DNA of 64,000 nt from Candidatus Methylomirabilota bacterium (GCA_035709005.1 DASTFB010000104.1:26690-90689); one strand, 5' to 3'. Shown: positions 40,548-49,168, counted from the first letter of the stretch. Notes: generated by a model not told the origin, from the letters alone. A program made the numbers and translations.

Positions 40548-41551
40548 GGCGTCACGTAGACCTTGAGGGCGTCGCGGGAACGCATCAGAGCCACCCCCTC
40601 GCGCAACCGCTCCAGCGGCACGCGATGCGTGTAGAGCCCGTCGACCGTGATCGTGCCGCTGGCTACGAGCCGGAAGGCCTCGGCCAGATCGGCGGGCGAC
40701 GATGAGTACGTGGCCGTCACCGTCAGCTCCCGGTGATAGAGAGCGTCCAGACCCACGGGCAGGACGGGTTCCTCGCCACCCGCGAAGCAGTGGAGGCTTC
40801 CGCCGTCTCGTACCACCCCGGCGCCCCAGCTGAGGCCGCGGCCCGCCCCGCCCGTCAGGATCACGTGATCGGCCCCCCGGCCCTGGGACAGCCCGGCGAT
40901 CGCCGCCGCGGCCGCCTCGGGGGCGAGCGCTTCCACACCCAGGCGACGGGCCAGATCCCGCCGATCAGCGCCCTCGTCCACGCCGACCACGGCCGCGCCG
41001 GCGCGGCGGAGCAGTCGCACGAAGAGGTGTCCGATGGAGCCGAGCCCCACGACGGCCACCGTATCGTCGGGCTGTGCGCCGGCCCGGCGCACGGCGCGCT
41101 GGCAGCAGGCCAGGGGCTCCACGAACGAGGCCTCCTCGTCGCTGAGGTGCGCGGGCAGCGTGAACGTCGCGTGGGCCACGTTGGGCGCCGGTACCCGCAC
41201 GTACTCGGCGAAGCCGCCGGGATCCAGGTGGCTGGCCTTGAACGCCCGGCACATCGAGTGGCTGCCCCGGCGGCAGTAGTGGCACGTCCCGCAGGGGACG
41301 TGGTGGGCGACGACCACGCGATCGCCCACCGCCGGGGCGACGATGCCGGGCCCCGCTTCGATGACGTCGCCGACGACCTCGTGACCGAGGACGGCCGGGC
41401 TGGCGGTGGCCGGGGCCAGGATCTTCGCGATGTCCGAACCGCACAGCCCGCAGCCCCGTACCCTCAACAGCACCTCGCCGGGCCCGACCTCCGGGCGCGG
41501 CCACTCTTCGGTGGCCAGGCGTCCCCCGCCCCGAAAGACGGCAGCCTTCAC
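40544..41551 (-). CDS. Zinc-dependent alcohol dehydrogenase in the hopanoid operon (first MDR)
   Basis: A 335-residue MDR dehydrogenase read from GTG 41551, whose bases overlap the hpnD stop (GTGA). Catalytic zinc residues are in GCGLCGSDIAKI and VLGHEVVGDV; the structural zinc loop is CGTCHYCRRGSHSMC. The Rossmann segment is VAVVGLGSIGHLFVRLL. It is about 40 percent like its neighbour by eye, so the pair may derive from an old duplication. Longer open frame upstream is antisense to nothing real but overlaps hpnD out of frame, and is rejected. Probably acts with the second MDR on hopanoid intermediates or an unrelated polyol. Confidence 0.83.
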   Translation of the reverse strand: MKAAVFRGGGRLATEEWPRPEVGPGEVLLRVRGCGLCGSDIAKILAPATASPAVLGHEVVGDVIEAGPGIVAPAVGDRVVVAHHVPCGTCHYCRRGSHSMCRAFKASHLDPGGFAEYVRVPAPNVAHATFTLPAHLSDEEASFVEPLACCQRAVRRAGAQPDDTVAVVGLGSIGHLFVRLLRRAGAAVVGVDEGADRRDLARRLGVEALAPEAAAAAIAGLSQGRGADHVILTGGAGRGLSWGAGVVRDGGSLHCFAGGEEPVLPVGLDALYHRELTVTATYSSSPADLAEAFRLVASGTITVDGLYTHRVPLERLREGVALMRSRDALKVYVTP

Positions 41552-42426
41552 GCGGCGCTCGGCTCCGGGCGCAGGCGGGCCGAGAGCCAGCAGCGCAGCG
41601 CGATCCCCAGCTTCCGGCGCGCGGGCACGGTGATCCGCGGGCCGAAGACCCGAAATTGCCGTGCCTCGATGGCCTGGAGCAACGCGAAATAGATCGAGCC
41701 CATGACCTCCGCCGCCACCAGGGTTCGGGCGTCCGACCGCGGGCGCGTGGAGCGCGCGCGACGGTAGAAATGATGGGCCCGGCCGGCCTGCCGCTCCATG
41801 AGCTGCACGAACGCCGGTGTGTAGCGACCCTGCCGGAGATCGTCCTCGCTCACGCCGAACGCGTGCAGGTCGGCCTGGGGCAGATAGACGCGCCCGGTCT
41901 GGGCGTCGCTGCCGACGTCGCGGAGAATGTTGGTGAGCTGCAGGGCAATCCCCAGGTTCACCGCGTAGTCGCGCGCCCGGGGGTCCGAGTAGCCGAAGAT
42001 CTCGATGGCGGCCAGCCCCACCGCGGAGGCGACGCGGTAGCAATAGAGATAGAGGTCCTCGGCGCGCTCGTAGCGCACGCCGTCCAGGTCCATCTCGACG
42101 CCGTCGACGATCGCCTCCAGGGCCTCGCGCGGGATCGGAAAAGCCCCGACGGCCGCGGCCAGCTGCTGGGCAATGGGATGCTCCGGGCGGCCGTCCCTGC
42201 TGTAGCAGCGGGCGACCTCGCGTCGCCAGACCTGCAGCTCTTCCCGCAGCCGCGCGGGATCGGCTCCCCGCTGCGGGCCCAGGTCGGCGACGTCGTCGAT
42301 GGTGCGGCAAAAGGCATAGACGGCGTAGAGCGCGTTGCGGCGCGCCCGGGGCAGCGTCAGGAACGCGTAGTAGAAGTTCGAGCGGCTGCGCCGGGTCAGC
42401 CGGGAGACGAGGTGCGTGGTGCTCAT
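41548..42426 (-). CDS. hpnD: Presqualene diphosphate synthase
   Basis: A 292-residue trans-isoprenyl diphosphate synthase-like enzyme of the squalene/phytoene synthase family. The two Asp-rich motifs are RTIDDVADL near residue 45 and TNILRDVGSDA near residue 165. In the HpnCDE route HpnD joins two farnesyl diphosphates into presqualene diphosphate, HpnC and HpnE finish squalene; neither hpnC nor hpnE is in this window. It overlaps hpnA by four bases (ATG 42426). A one-enzyme squalene synthase cannot be excluded. Confidence 0.87.
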   Translation of the reverse strand: MSTTHLVSRLTRRSRSNFYYAFLTLPRARRNALYAVYAFCRTIDDVADLGPQRGADPARLREELQVWRREVARCYSRDGRPEHPIAQQLAAAVGAFPIPREALEAIVDGVEMDLDGVRYERAEDLYLYCYRVASAVGLAAIEIFGYSDPRARDYAVNLGIALQLTNILRDVGSDAQTGRVYLPQADLHAFGVSEDDLRQGRYTPAFVQLMERQAGRAHHFYRRARSTRPRSDARTLVAAEVMGSIYFALLQAIEARQFRVFGPRITVPARRKLGIALRCWLSARLRPEPSAA

Positions 42427-43412
42427 GGCACGTAGCCGTAACGGGTGAACCACTCCACGGCCTCTTTCAGGGCTTCGCGAGGATCGTTCTGGGGCAGCCC
42501 CAGCTCGCGCACGGCCTTGCCCGGGCTGAAGTACATTCGCTTGCGTGCCATCCGGACAGCGGTGAGCGACACCGCCGGCGTGCCCCGCCCCAGGCGCGCC
42601 GCGCTCTCCATGCCGGCGGCGGCGAGCCAGGCCAGCGCATAGGGGATGCGGAAGCGCGGCGGGCGCCGGCCGGTGATGTCGGCGAGCAGCTGAAAGATCT
42701 CGCTGAGCGACAGGTTGACGTGCCCCAGGATGTACTTCTCGCCCACCCGCCCCCGTTCCGCCGCCAGCAGGTGGCCGCGAGCGACGTCGCGGACATGCAC
42801 GATGTTGAGCCCCGTGTCGAGCGAGGCGTACATTCGGCCGCACAGGAAATCCACCAGCATCTGGCCCGTGGGCGTGGGCTTGACGTCCCACGGTCCGACC
42901 GGCGCCGACGGGTTGACGACGACCACGGGCGCGCCGCTCCGCGCGAACTCGAGCGCGACCTGCTCGGCGAGGAACTTGGAGGCTTTGTAGGGGCCGACCA
43001 TGTCGGCCAGCGACACCGGCGTGTCCTCGGTCCCGGGGCCGCCGTCCCGCGGGATGCCCAGAGCCCCGACCGTGGAGGTGTACACGATCCGGCGGGCACC
43101 CGCCTCGACGGCGGCGGCGAGCATGGCCCGCGTGCCCTCGACGTTGGTCTGGTACAGCTCGCGGGGATCGCGGGTCCACAGGCGGTAGTCGGCGGCCACG
43201 TGAAATACCGTCGCCACGCCGGCGGCGGCCCGGCGCAGGGAGACCGGGTCGCGGAGGTCGCCCTCGACGATCTCGACCGCGAGGCCGGCCAGGCTCCGGC
43301 GATCGGCCTGCCGGCGGGCCAGCACGCGCACGGTGGCGCCCGCCCCGAGCAGCTCGCGCACGACGTTGGCCCCGACGAATCCGGTGCCGCCGGTGACGAG
43401 GGCGTCAGGCAT
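42423..43412 (-). CDS. hpnA: Hopanoid-associated sugar epimerase
   Basis: A 329-residue extended short-chain dehydrogenase. NAD motif VTGGTGFVGANVVRELL is at residues 5-21; the catalytic Tyr-Lys replacement region is VGPYKASKFLAEQVAL; STVGALG is the Ser motif. HpnA is the hopanoid-cluster NDP-sugar epimerase/dehydratase homologue, with unclear chemistry. It is the first gene of the operon running to ispH; the region before its start (43413-43616) holds two palindromic repeats and a duplicated piece of hpnG. Confidence 0.87.
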   Translation of the reverse strand: MPDALVTGGTGFVGANVVRELLGAGATVRVLARRQADRRSLAGLAVEIVEGDLRDPVSLRRAAAGVATVFHVAADYRLWTRDPRELYQTNVEGTRAMLAAAVEAGARRIVYTSTVGALGIPRDGGPGTEDTPVSLADMVGPYKASKFLAEQVALEFARSGAPVVVVNPSAPVGPWDVKPTPTGQMLVDFLCGRMYASLDTGLNIVHVRDVARGHLLAAERGRVGEKYILGHVNLSLSEIFQLLADITGRRPPRFRIPYALAWLAAAGMESAARLGRGTPAVSLTAVRMARKRMYFSPGKAVRELGLPQNDPREALKEAVEWFTRYGYVP

Positions 43413-43420
43413 GGATCATT

Positions 43421-43468
43421 GAACAGGGCACGGGCACCCGGGCTGTCGCCACGCCCGTGCCCCGCCGG
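43421..43468. repeat. Intergenic palindromic repeat, copy 4
   Basis: Arms GGGCACGGGC (43426-43435) and GCCCGTGCCC (43453-43462) with the ACCCGGGCTGTCGCCAC loop. Its right half (from 43445) is part of a 74-base segment repeated at 43578-43651. Confidence 0.8.
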
Positions 43469-43651
43469 AACTGTCCGTGGCGATCATTCGCTTGGCCGAT
43501 CTGAGTCGCGGCTCATGCAGGGCACGGGCACCCGGCCGGGGGAGTCCCGAGGGGGGCGTAGCCCCCTTCGGTTGAAAGTCGCCACGCCCGTGCCCCGCCG
43601 GAACCGTCCCTGGCGATCATTCGTTTGGCCGATCTGAGTCGCGGCTCATGC
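43445..43651. repeat. 133-bp-spaced direct duplication including the hpnG 3' end
   Basis: Bases 43445-43518 recur at 43578-43651 with about three differences (for example AACTGTCCG versus AACCGTCCC). The downstream-on-minus copy (43617-43651) is the real end of hpnG, MSRDSDRPNE-stop; the other is a non-coding copy. This indicates a tandem duplication mediated by or tied to the repeat arms. Confidence 0.75.
43517..43601. repeat. Intergenic palindromic repeat, copy 5 (interrupted)
   Basis: Arms GGGCACGGGC (43520-43529) and GCCCGTGCCC (43586-43595) are separated by a 56-base loop containing CCGAGGGGGGC-GTA-GCCCCCTTCGG, a member of the second hairpin class. The normal loop sequence is broken after ACCCGG, so a hairpin has inserted into the repeat. 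Confidence 0.7.
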
Positions 43652-44321
43652 GCGCCAGGGTACCGAGCGCAGCGGCCACCGTCCGGAGCGCGGCGTCGGC
43701 GCCGCGCCCCAGGGCCAGGGCGTCGGCGATGGCGCGAGGACGGGCCAGCGCGGCGCGCAAGGCCTGGCCCGGGCGCACCCGGCCCCCGGCGTCGACGAGG
43801 GCCGCGACGTCGGCGGGGATCGCCTGTTGCGCCGTGTCCGAGACTGCCCGGACGACGGCCACGCGGCGCCCGGCGCCACGCGCCCACTCCACGATCGGCG
43901 CCGATTCCATGTCCACCGCCACGGCGCCCGTCTCCATCCACAGACGGGTCTTGATTGCCGCGGTCTGCGCCACCTCGGCCACCGTGAGCAGCGCGCCGCG
44001 CCCGTGAAGCGCGGGGATGGTATCGACCTCGTGGCGAACGCCCGCCGGGCCGATGACGACCCGGGGGATCACGAGATCGCCACGCCGGAGCCCGGGATCC
44101 AGCGCGCCGCAGGCCCCGGCAGAGACGACCAGCGCGGACGCCGCCAGACAGGCGTCCGCCGCCCGTGTGGCCAGCAGGTCGGCGCGGAGCCCGACGCACA
44201 TGACCTCGATGGCTCCGCTGCGGTAGTGCGGCCAGGTGGCGTCGGCGGCGGGGGCCAGGCGCAGGTGATGGGCGAGACGGTGGGCCTCGACCTCGACAGC
44301 GGTGAGGACCAGCACGGGCAT
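43617..44321 (-). CDS. hpnG: Hopanoid-associated nucleosidase/phosphorylase (adenosylhopane)
   Basis: A 234-residue MTAN/purine nucleosidase-like protein: SAGACGALDPGLRRGDLVIP, then MET GAVAVDMES with the catalytic-type Met-Glu, and AVVRAVSDTA. HpnG removes adenine from adenosylhopane to give ribosylhopane or its phosphate. ATG 44321 overlaps the stop of the small protein gene (TGATG). The start at 44357 is rejected because the overlap start fits the family N-terminus (VLVLTAVEVEA). Its last codons are duplicated 133 bp downstream. Confidence 0.87.
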   Translation of the reverse strand: MPVLVLTAVEVEAHRLAHHLRLAPAADATWPHYRSGAIEVMCVGLRADLLATRAADACLAASALVVSAGACGALDPGLRRGDLVIPRVVIGPAGVRHEVDTIPALHGRGALLTVAEVAQTAAIKTRLWMETGAVAVDMESAPIVEWARGAGRRVAVVRAVSDTAQQAIPADVAALVDAGGRVRPGQALRAALARPRAIADALALGRGADAALRTVAAALGTLARMSRDSDRPNE

Positions 44322-44641
44322 CACGCCGGTTGGGATTTCCCCTTCCGCTGCCGCCACGCTTCGTACGAGGCTCCGGCGGCCGTGTCGCGTCCGGTGAAGC
44401 GGATCGTCCGGACGTCGGCGTAGCGCACGGTATGCGAGGCGCCGCCAGGATCGAACACCATCAGATACGGGTCGGCCGCGTCCCGATCGCGGTTGTAGAC
44501 GTAGCCGGTCAGGGAGCGGCCGTCGGCCAAGACGATGGTGACGTCGCCCCGGTAGTCGAAGGCGAGGTCGATCACCTGGGCCAGCGTGACCTCGCCACCG
44601 ACGCGGGGAGCCCAGCCCTCCAGCGACCGCTCTTCGGGCAT
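44321..44641 (-). CDS. 106-residue protein between hpnH and hpnG, unknown function
   Basis: A small soluble protein with a beta-rich centre (DYRGDVTIVLADGRSLTGYV, then YNRDRDAADPYLMVF) and HTVRYADVRTIRFTGRDT, which looks like an Sm/LSm- or PilZ-like short barrel, ending in a basic tail. It starts at ATG 44641, four bases after the hpnH stop, and its stop overlaps hpnG, so it is in the same operon. The location suggests a regulatory or accessory role in hopanoid side-chain synthesis; I do not recognise it. Confidence 0.65.
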   Translation of the reverse strand: MPEERSLEGWAPRVGGEVTLAQVIDLAFDYRGDVTIVLADGRSLTGYVYNRDRDAADPYLMVFDPGGASHTVRYADVRTIRFTGRDTAAGASYEAWRQRKGKSQPA

Positions 44642-44645
44642 CGAC

Positions 44646-45668
44646 TCAGAGACGCCCGGTGACGGTCGCCACGACGGCCTGCCGGAAGCCCCGCCAGGAG
44701 GCGAACGTGTAATCGACCGCCGTGGGCTCGTGGCCGCAGTGCACCATGCAGTCCCGGCACTTGGGATTGCCGCTGCGTCGTCCATACTGCTCCCACTGCG
44801 TCGTCTCCATCAGCTCGCGAAAGCTCGCCGCATAGCCTTCCTGCAGGAGGTAACAGGGACGCTGCCAGCCGAAGAGGTTGTAGGTGGGATTGCCCCACGG
44901 GGTGCACTCGAAGTCCAGCTTGCCCATGAGGAATTTCAGGAACAGGGGCGACTGGTTGAAGCGCCAGCCGCGGCGGGGGCGCTCGAGGATGGCCGAGAAC
45001 AGCGCGTGGGCTCGTTGCCGGGCCAGAAAATGCTCCTGATCGGGCGCCTTGGTGTAGCTGTAGCCCGGCGAGATCATCATGCCCTCCACGCCCAGGTCCA
45101 TCATGGCGTCGAAGAATTGACGGACGCGCGCGGGATCGGCCCCGTCGAAGAGCGTCGTGTTGGTAGTGACCCGGAAGCCGCGCTGCAGTGCCGCCCGGAT
45201 GGCGGCCAGGGCCGTCTCGTACACGCCCTCGCGGCAGACCGCGTCGTCGTGCTCGGGACCCAGCCCGTCGAGGTGGACGCTGAACGAGAAGTACCTGGCC
45301 GGCTCGAACACGCCCTCCCGCAGCCGCTGCTCGAGGAGGAGCGCGTTGGTGCAGAGGTACACGTATTTCTTGCGCCGGATCAGCTCGCGGACCAGCGTCC
45401 CGATCTCGGGATACATCAGCGGCTCGCCACCCGGGATAGAGACCATCGGGGCGCCGCACTCGTCCACGGCGCGGAGGCACTCGTCCACCGTCAGGTGGCG
45501 CCGCAGGATGTGGGCCGGATACTGGATCTTGCCGCAGCCGGCGCAGGCCAGATTGCAACGGAACAATGGCTCCAGCATCAACACCAGCGGATAGCGGGTG
45601 CGCCCCGCCAGTTTCTGCCGAAGCACGTAGCTTCCCACGGTCCACATCTGGGAGAGGGGAACGCTCAT
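44646..45668 (-). CDS. hpnH: Adenosylhopane synthase, radical SAM
   Basis: A 340-residue radical SAM protein that joins a 5'-deoxyadenosyl group to hopene (diploptene), the first step of extended hopanoid side-chain synthesis. Cluster cysteines are Cys38, Cys42 and Cys45 (CNLACAGC); GGEPLMYPEIG is the SAM-binding glycine/Glu motif. C-terminal cysteines (CRDCMVHCGHE) are conserved in HpnH. ATG 45668 is used; the long frame beyond is antisense to shc. A -10-like TATACT lies on the minus strand at 45694-45689. Divergent from shc with 60 bases between starts. Confidence 0.92.
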   Translation of the reverse strand: MSVPLSQMWTVGSYVLRQKLAGRTRYPLVLMLEPLFRCNLACAGCGKIQYPAHILRRHLTVDECLRAVDECGAPMVSIPGGEPLMYPEIGTLVRELIRRKKYVYLCTNALLLEQRLREGVFEPARYFSFSVHLDGLGPEHDDAVCREGVYETALAAIRAALQRGFRVTTNTTLFDGADPARVRQFFDAMMDLGVEGMMISPGYSYTKAPDQEHFLARQRAHALFSAILERPRRGWRFNQSPLFLKFLMGKLDFECTPWGNPTYNLFGWQRPCYLLQEGYAASFRELMETTQWEQYGRRSGNPKCRDCMVHCGHEPTAVDYTFASWRGFRQAVVATVTGRL

Positions 45669-45715
45669 GTCATCCTCGGGCCCGCCGTAGTATACCGCCG
45701 CCCCCCCACGCGTGT

Positions 45716-45721
45716 TACCAT
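45716..45721 (+). promoter_or_regulatory. -10-like TACCAT seven bases before the shc GTG
   Basis: TACCAT ends 7 bases before GTG 45729 and shares the 60-base divergent region with the hpnH promoter (TATACT at 45694-45689 on the minus strand). Short spacing suggests a leaderless shc transcript. Confidence 0.4.
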
Positions 45722-45728
45722 CCCGTTC

Positions 45729-47633
45729 GTGACGGGCCTCGATCGCGCCATCGCCCGCGCCCAGGAACATCTGCTCGCCCGTCAAGCCGACGATGGTCAC
45801 TGGGTCGGTGAGCTCGAAGCAGACACCACCATCACCGCCGAGTATCTGCTGTTCTGTCACCTCTTCGACCGGGTGAACCGCGAGCGGGAGGCCAAGGCCG
45901 TGCGCTATCTGCGGCGCCGGCAGCGTCCCGACGGCGGCTTCGACCTGTTCGAAGGCGGGCCCACGAACCTGTCGGCCACGATCAAGGCCTACTTCGCCAT
46001 GAAGATGGCCGGGGTTCCCGTCGACGATCCGGCCATGGCGAAGGCCCGCGGACAAATCCTGGCGATGGGGGGTCCCACCCGGGCCAACGTGTTCACCAAG
46101 ATCCAGCTGGCGCTCTTCGGCGAGTACGACTGGAACGGCGTGCCGGCGATGCCGGTGGAGATCATGCTCTTGCCCCCGCCGTTCTTCCTCTTCAACATCT
46201 ACGAGGTCTCGTACTGGTCGCGCACGGTCATCGTCCCCCTGCTCATCATCATGGACCGCAAGCCGGTGCGCTGGCTGCCGCCCGAGCTGAGCCTGGACGA
46301 GCTGTGGCCGGTGCCACGCGAGCGGGCCAGCCTGCGCTTTCCCCGCGTGCCCCGTCCCTTCGCGTGGCGCGATCTGTTCTGGAAGAACTTCTTCATCGCC
46401 GTCGACGATGGCCTCAAGATCTGGGAGCGCTTCTCGCCCCGGCCGTTCCGGCGGCGAGCCGTCGACGCTGCGCGCCGGTGGCTGGAAGAACGCATGGCCG
46501 TGCCGGGTGGCCTGGGCGGCATCTATCCGGCCATGGCGAACTCCGTCCTGGCGCTGCGGGTGCTGGGGTACCCGGACGACCACCCGCTGGTGCGCGGCCA
46601 GCTCAAGGAGATCGAGGCCTGGGCGGTGGAGACGGCCGACGAGCTGCATTTTCAGCCGTGCGTGAGCCCGGTCTGGGACACCGGGCTGAGCATCTACACG
46701 CTGGTCGAGAGCGGGCTGGCCCCCGATCATCCCGCCCTGCGCCGGGCGGTCGAGTGGCTGCTGGATCGGCAGATCCTGGTCCCGGGAGACTGGCAGGTGA
46801 AGCGTCCCTACGTGCGGCCGGGCGGCTGGCCGTTCCAGTACCACAACGATTTCTACCCGGACCTCGACGACACCGCCGTGGTGCTGATGGCCCTGGAGAA
46901 GCTGTCCGGGCTGGACGACGATCGGGTCCGGGCCGCCAAGGAGCGCGGACTGGGCTGGTTCCTGGGCATGCAGGGCCAGGACGGAGGCTGGGCCTCCTTC
47001 GACGCCGACAACGACCGGCTCTATCTGAACAACATCCCGTTCGCCGATCACGGCGCCTTGCTGGATCCCTCCACGGAGGACCTCACGGGTCGCGGCCTGG
47101 AGCTGCTCGGCACCTACGGCTACGGCCGCGACTTCGAGCCGGCCACCCGCGCGCTGGAATTCCTCAAGCGCCGGCAGCGCCACGACGGCGGCTGGTTCGG
47201 CCGCTGGGGCGTCAACTACGTCTACGGGACGTGGTCGGTGCTGCGCGGGCTGCGCGCCATCGGCGAGGACCTGGGCCAGGATTACGTGCAGCGCGCCGTC
47301 CGGTGGCTGGAGCGCTGCCAGAACTCCGACGGCGGGTGGGGCGAGACCTGCGAGAGCTACGACCGTCCCGAGCTGGCCGGACGGGGCGAGTCGCTCCCGT
47401 CGCAGACGGCGTGGGCCTTGCTGGCCCTGCTGGCGGCGGGCCGGACCCGCGGGCCCGTCGTGGAGCGCGGCATCGCTTACCTCCTGGCCACTCAGCGCGA
47501 CGACGGCTCCTGGGAGGACCGATTCTGGAACGGCACCGGCTTCCCGCGCGTCTTCATGCTCAAGTACCACCTGTACGCCAAGTACTTCCCGCTCTGGGCA
47601 CTGGGGGTCTATCGCGCCCACCTCGATGACTGA
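45729..47633 (+). CDS. shc: Squalene-hopene cyclase
   Basis: A 634-residue triterpene cyclase that folds squalene into hopene/diplopterol. The catalytic DXDD motif is DLDD at 378-381 (YPDLDDTAVV). QW repeats are visible as QADDGHWVGEL, QRPDGGFDLFEG, QGQDGGWASFD, QRHDGGWFGRWG and QNSDGGWGET. VSPVWDTGLS holds the conserved active-site Trp-Asp region, and GSWEDRFWNGTGFPRVF closes the protein. GTG 45729 is the only start near the family N-terminus; the frame continues upstream only as antisense of hpnH. The mlaE start overlaps its last eight bases, so it heads a long plus-strand operon. Confidence 0.93.
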   Translation: MTGLDRAIARAQEHLLARQADDGHWVGELEADTTITAEYLLFCHLFDRVNREREAKAVRYLRRRQRPDGGFDLFEGGPTNLSATIKAYFAMKMAGVPVDDPAMAKARGQILAMGGPTRANVFTKIQLALFGEYDWNGVPAMPVEIMLLPPPFFLFNIYEVSYWSRTVIVPLLIIMDRKPVRWLPPELSLDELWPVPRERASLRFPRVPRPFAWRDLFWKNFFIAVDDGLKIWERFSPRPFRRRAVDAARRWLEERMAVPGGLGGIYPAMANSVLALRVLGYPDDHPLVRGQLKEIEAWAVETADELHFQPCVSPVWDTGLSIYTLVESGLAPDHPALRRAVEWLLDRQILVPGDWQVKRPYVRPGGWPFQYHNDFYPDLDDTAVVLMALEKLSGLDDDRVRAAKERGLGWFLGMQGQDGGWASFDADNDRLYLNNIPFADHGALLDPSTEDLTGRGLELLGTYGYGRDFEPATRALEFLKRRQRHDGGWFGRWGVNYVYGTWSVLRGLRAIGEDLGQDYVQRAVRWLERCQNSDGGWGETCESYDRPELAGRGESLPSQTAWALLALLAAGRTRGPVVERGIAYLLATQRDDGSWEDRFWNGTGFPRVFMLKYHLYAKYFPLWALGVYRAHLDD

Positions 47634-48420
47634 TCCCCGGGTGTCGGTAGTGCTGCGTCCGCTCGACCGTCTGGGCGCCGCCGTCATCGCCGTCGTCGAC
47701 TCCCTCGGCCGTTTCGGCACCTTCCTGGCGATGGCGCTGATCACCCTGCTGAGCCCCCCGTTCAAGGTCGGGGCGCTCATCGGCCGCCTGCACTACATCG
47801 GGTATCGCTCGCTGTTGATCATCGTCCTCACCGGCGCCTTCACCGGAATGGTCCTGGGCCTGCAACTGCACCTGACCCTGAGCCGGTTCGGGTCCGAGGC
47901 CTTCCTGGGTCCGGCCGTCGCCCTGGCCCTGATCCGCGAGCTGGGGCCGGTGCTGGCCGCGCTGATGATCACCGGCCGGGCCGGCTCCGCGCTCACCGCC
48001 GAGATCGGCATCATGCGGATCACCGAGCAGATCGACGCGTTGACGGTGATGGCGCTGAGCCCCTTCCGCTACCTGGTCGCGCCCTCTCTCCTGGCCGGGT
48101 TACTGAGCTTCCCCCTCCTGACCGTCATCTTCGACGTGGTCGGACTCTTCGGGGGCTACCTGGTCGGCGTGGAGCTGCTCGGGTTGTCGGCGGGAACCTA
48201 CTTCGGAGAGATGCAGTCCTTCGTGCGGATGGACGACATCATGACGGGATTCTGGAAGTCGGTGGCGTTCGGGATCGTGGTGACCTGGGTCTGCACCTAC
48301 AAGGGCTACTACGTCGGGCACGGCGCCGAGGGCGTGGCGCGGGCCACCACCCAGGCCGTGGTCCTGTCCTCGGTGCTCATTCTGCTGTGGGACTACTTCA
48401 TGGGCTCGGTGCTGCCCTGA
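47626..48420 (+). CDS. mlaE: Mla-type ABC transporter permease
   Basis: A 264-residue MlaE/YrbE permease. About five membrane segments; the family motif is GMVLGLQLHLTLSRFG and GPVLAALMITGRAGSALTAEIGIMRITEQIDAL. MlaE with MlaF and MlaD moves phospholipid between the outer and inner membranes. ATG 47626 lies inside the shc gene end. The next gene, mlaF, starts one base after its stop. Confidence 0.9.
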   Translation: MTDPRVSVVLRPLDRLGAAVIAVVDSLGRFGTFLAMALITLLSPPFKVGALIGRLHYIGYRSLLIIVLTGAFTGMVLGLQLHLTLSRFGSEAFLGPAVALALIRELGPVLAALMITGRAGSALTAEIGIMRITEQIDALTVMALSPFRYLVAPSLLAGLLSFPLLTVIFDVVGLFGGYLVGVELLGLSAGTYFGEMQSFVRMDDIMTGFWKSVAFGIVVTWVCTYKGYYVGHGAEGVARATTQAVVLSSVLILLWDYFMGSVLP

Positions 48421-48421
48421 C

Positions 48422-49156
48422 GTGATCACCGTCGAGAACCTCACCAAGAGCTTCGCCGGGCAGCCTGTTCTGAAAGGCCTCGACCTCGAGGTCCCCACCG
48501 GCTCCATCACCATCGTGATCGGTCGCAGCGGCGGCGGCAAATCGGTGTTCCTCAAGCACCTGCTGGGCCTGATGCGTCCGGACGCCGGCCGCGTTCTCGT
48601 CGACGGCGTGGACCTCACTGCGCTGTCGGCGCGGGCCCTGGACCGGATCCGGGCCCGCTACGGCGTGGTGTTCCAGGGCGGCGCGCTCTTCGATTCCATG
48701 ACGTGCGGGGAGAACGTGGCCTTCCCCCTGCGCGAGAAGCTGCGGCTGTCCCGGGCCGACCTGGCGGCCCGGGTGGAAGCGGCGCTGGGCCAGGTCGGGC
48801 TGGAAGGCGTGGGGGGCAAGTATCCGGGCGAGGTTTCGGGCGGGATGCGCAAGCGGGTGGCCATCGCGCGCGCGCTGGTGACCGAGCCCGAGATCATCTT
48901 CTTCGACGAGCCGACCACGGGGCTGGACCCCGTCCTGGTCAACAACATTCACCGCCTGATCCTGGCCCTGCACCGGCAGTTCAAGTTCACCGCCGTGATG
49001 GTGAGCCACGAGATCCCCGAGATCTTCGAGATCGCCGACACCGTGGCCATGCTGCACGAGGGGCGTATCGTAGAGGTGGGACCGCCCCGGGCCATCCAGG
49101 AATCGGCCAACCCGGTGGTGAACCAGTTCATCCGCGGCGAAGGCAGCGGTCTCTAG
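48422..49156 (+). CDS. mlaF: Mla-type ABC transporter ATPase
   Basis: A 244-residue ABC ATPase. Walker A is GRSGGGKSVFLKHLLG, the signature is VSGGMRKRVAIARALV, and Walker B is EIIFFDEPTTGLDP. The ending around IRGEGSGL and the Q-loop fit the MlaF/Ttg2A group. GTG 48422 immediately follows the mlaE stop. It energises the MlaE permease and is cotranscribed with mlaD and mlaC. Confidence 0.92.
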   Translation: MITVENLTKSFAGQPVLKGLDLEVPTGSITIVIGRSGGGKSVFLKHLLGLMRPDAGRVLVDGVDLTALSARALDRIRARYGVVFQGGALFDSMTCGENVAFPLREKLRLSRADLAARVEAALGQVGLEGVGGKYPGEVSGGMRKRVAIARALVTEPEIIFFDEPTTGLDPVLVNNIHRLILALHRQFKFTAVMVSHEIPEIFEIADTVAMLHEGRIVEVGPPRAIQESANPVVNQFIRGEGSGL

Positions 49157-49168
49157 GAGGACGTGACG

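Noticed and set aside
40544..42310. Single 588-codon gene covering the first MDR gene and part of hpnD
   Set aside because: Its N-terminal part is out of frame with hpnD and is Arg/Gly-rich noise; the real start is GTG 41551 overlapping the hpnD stop.
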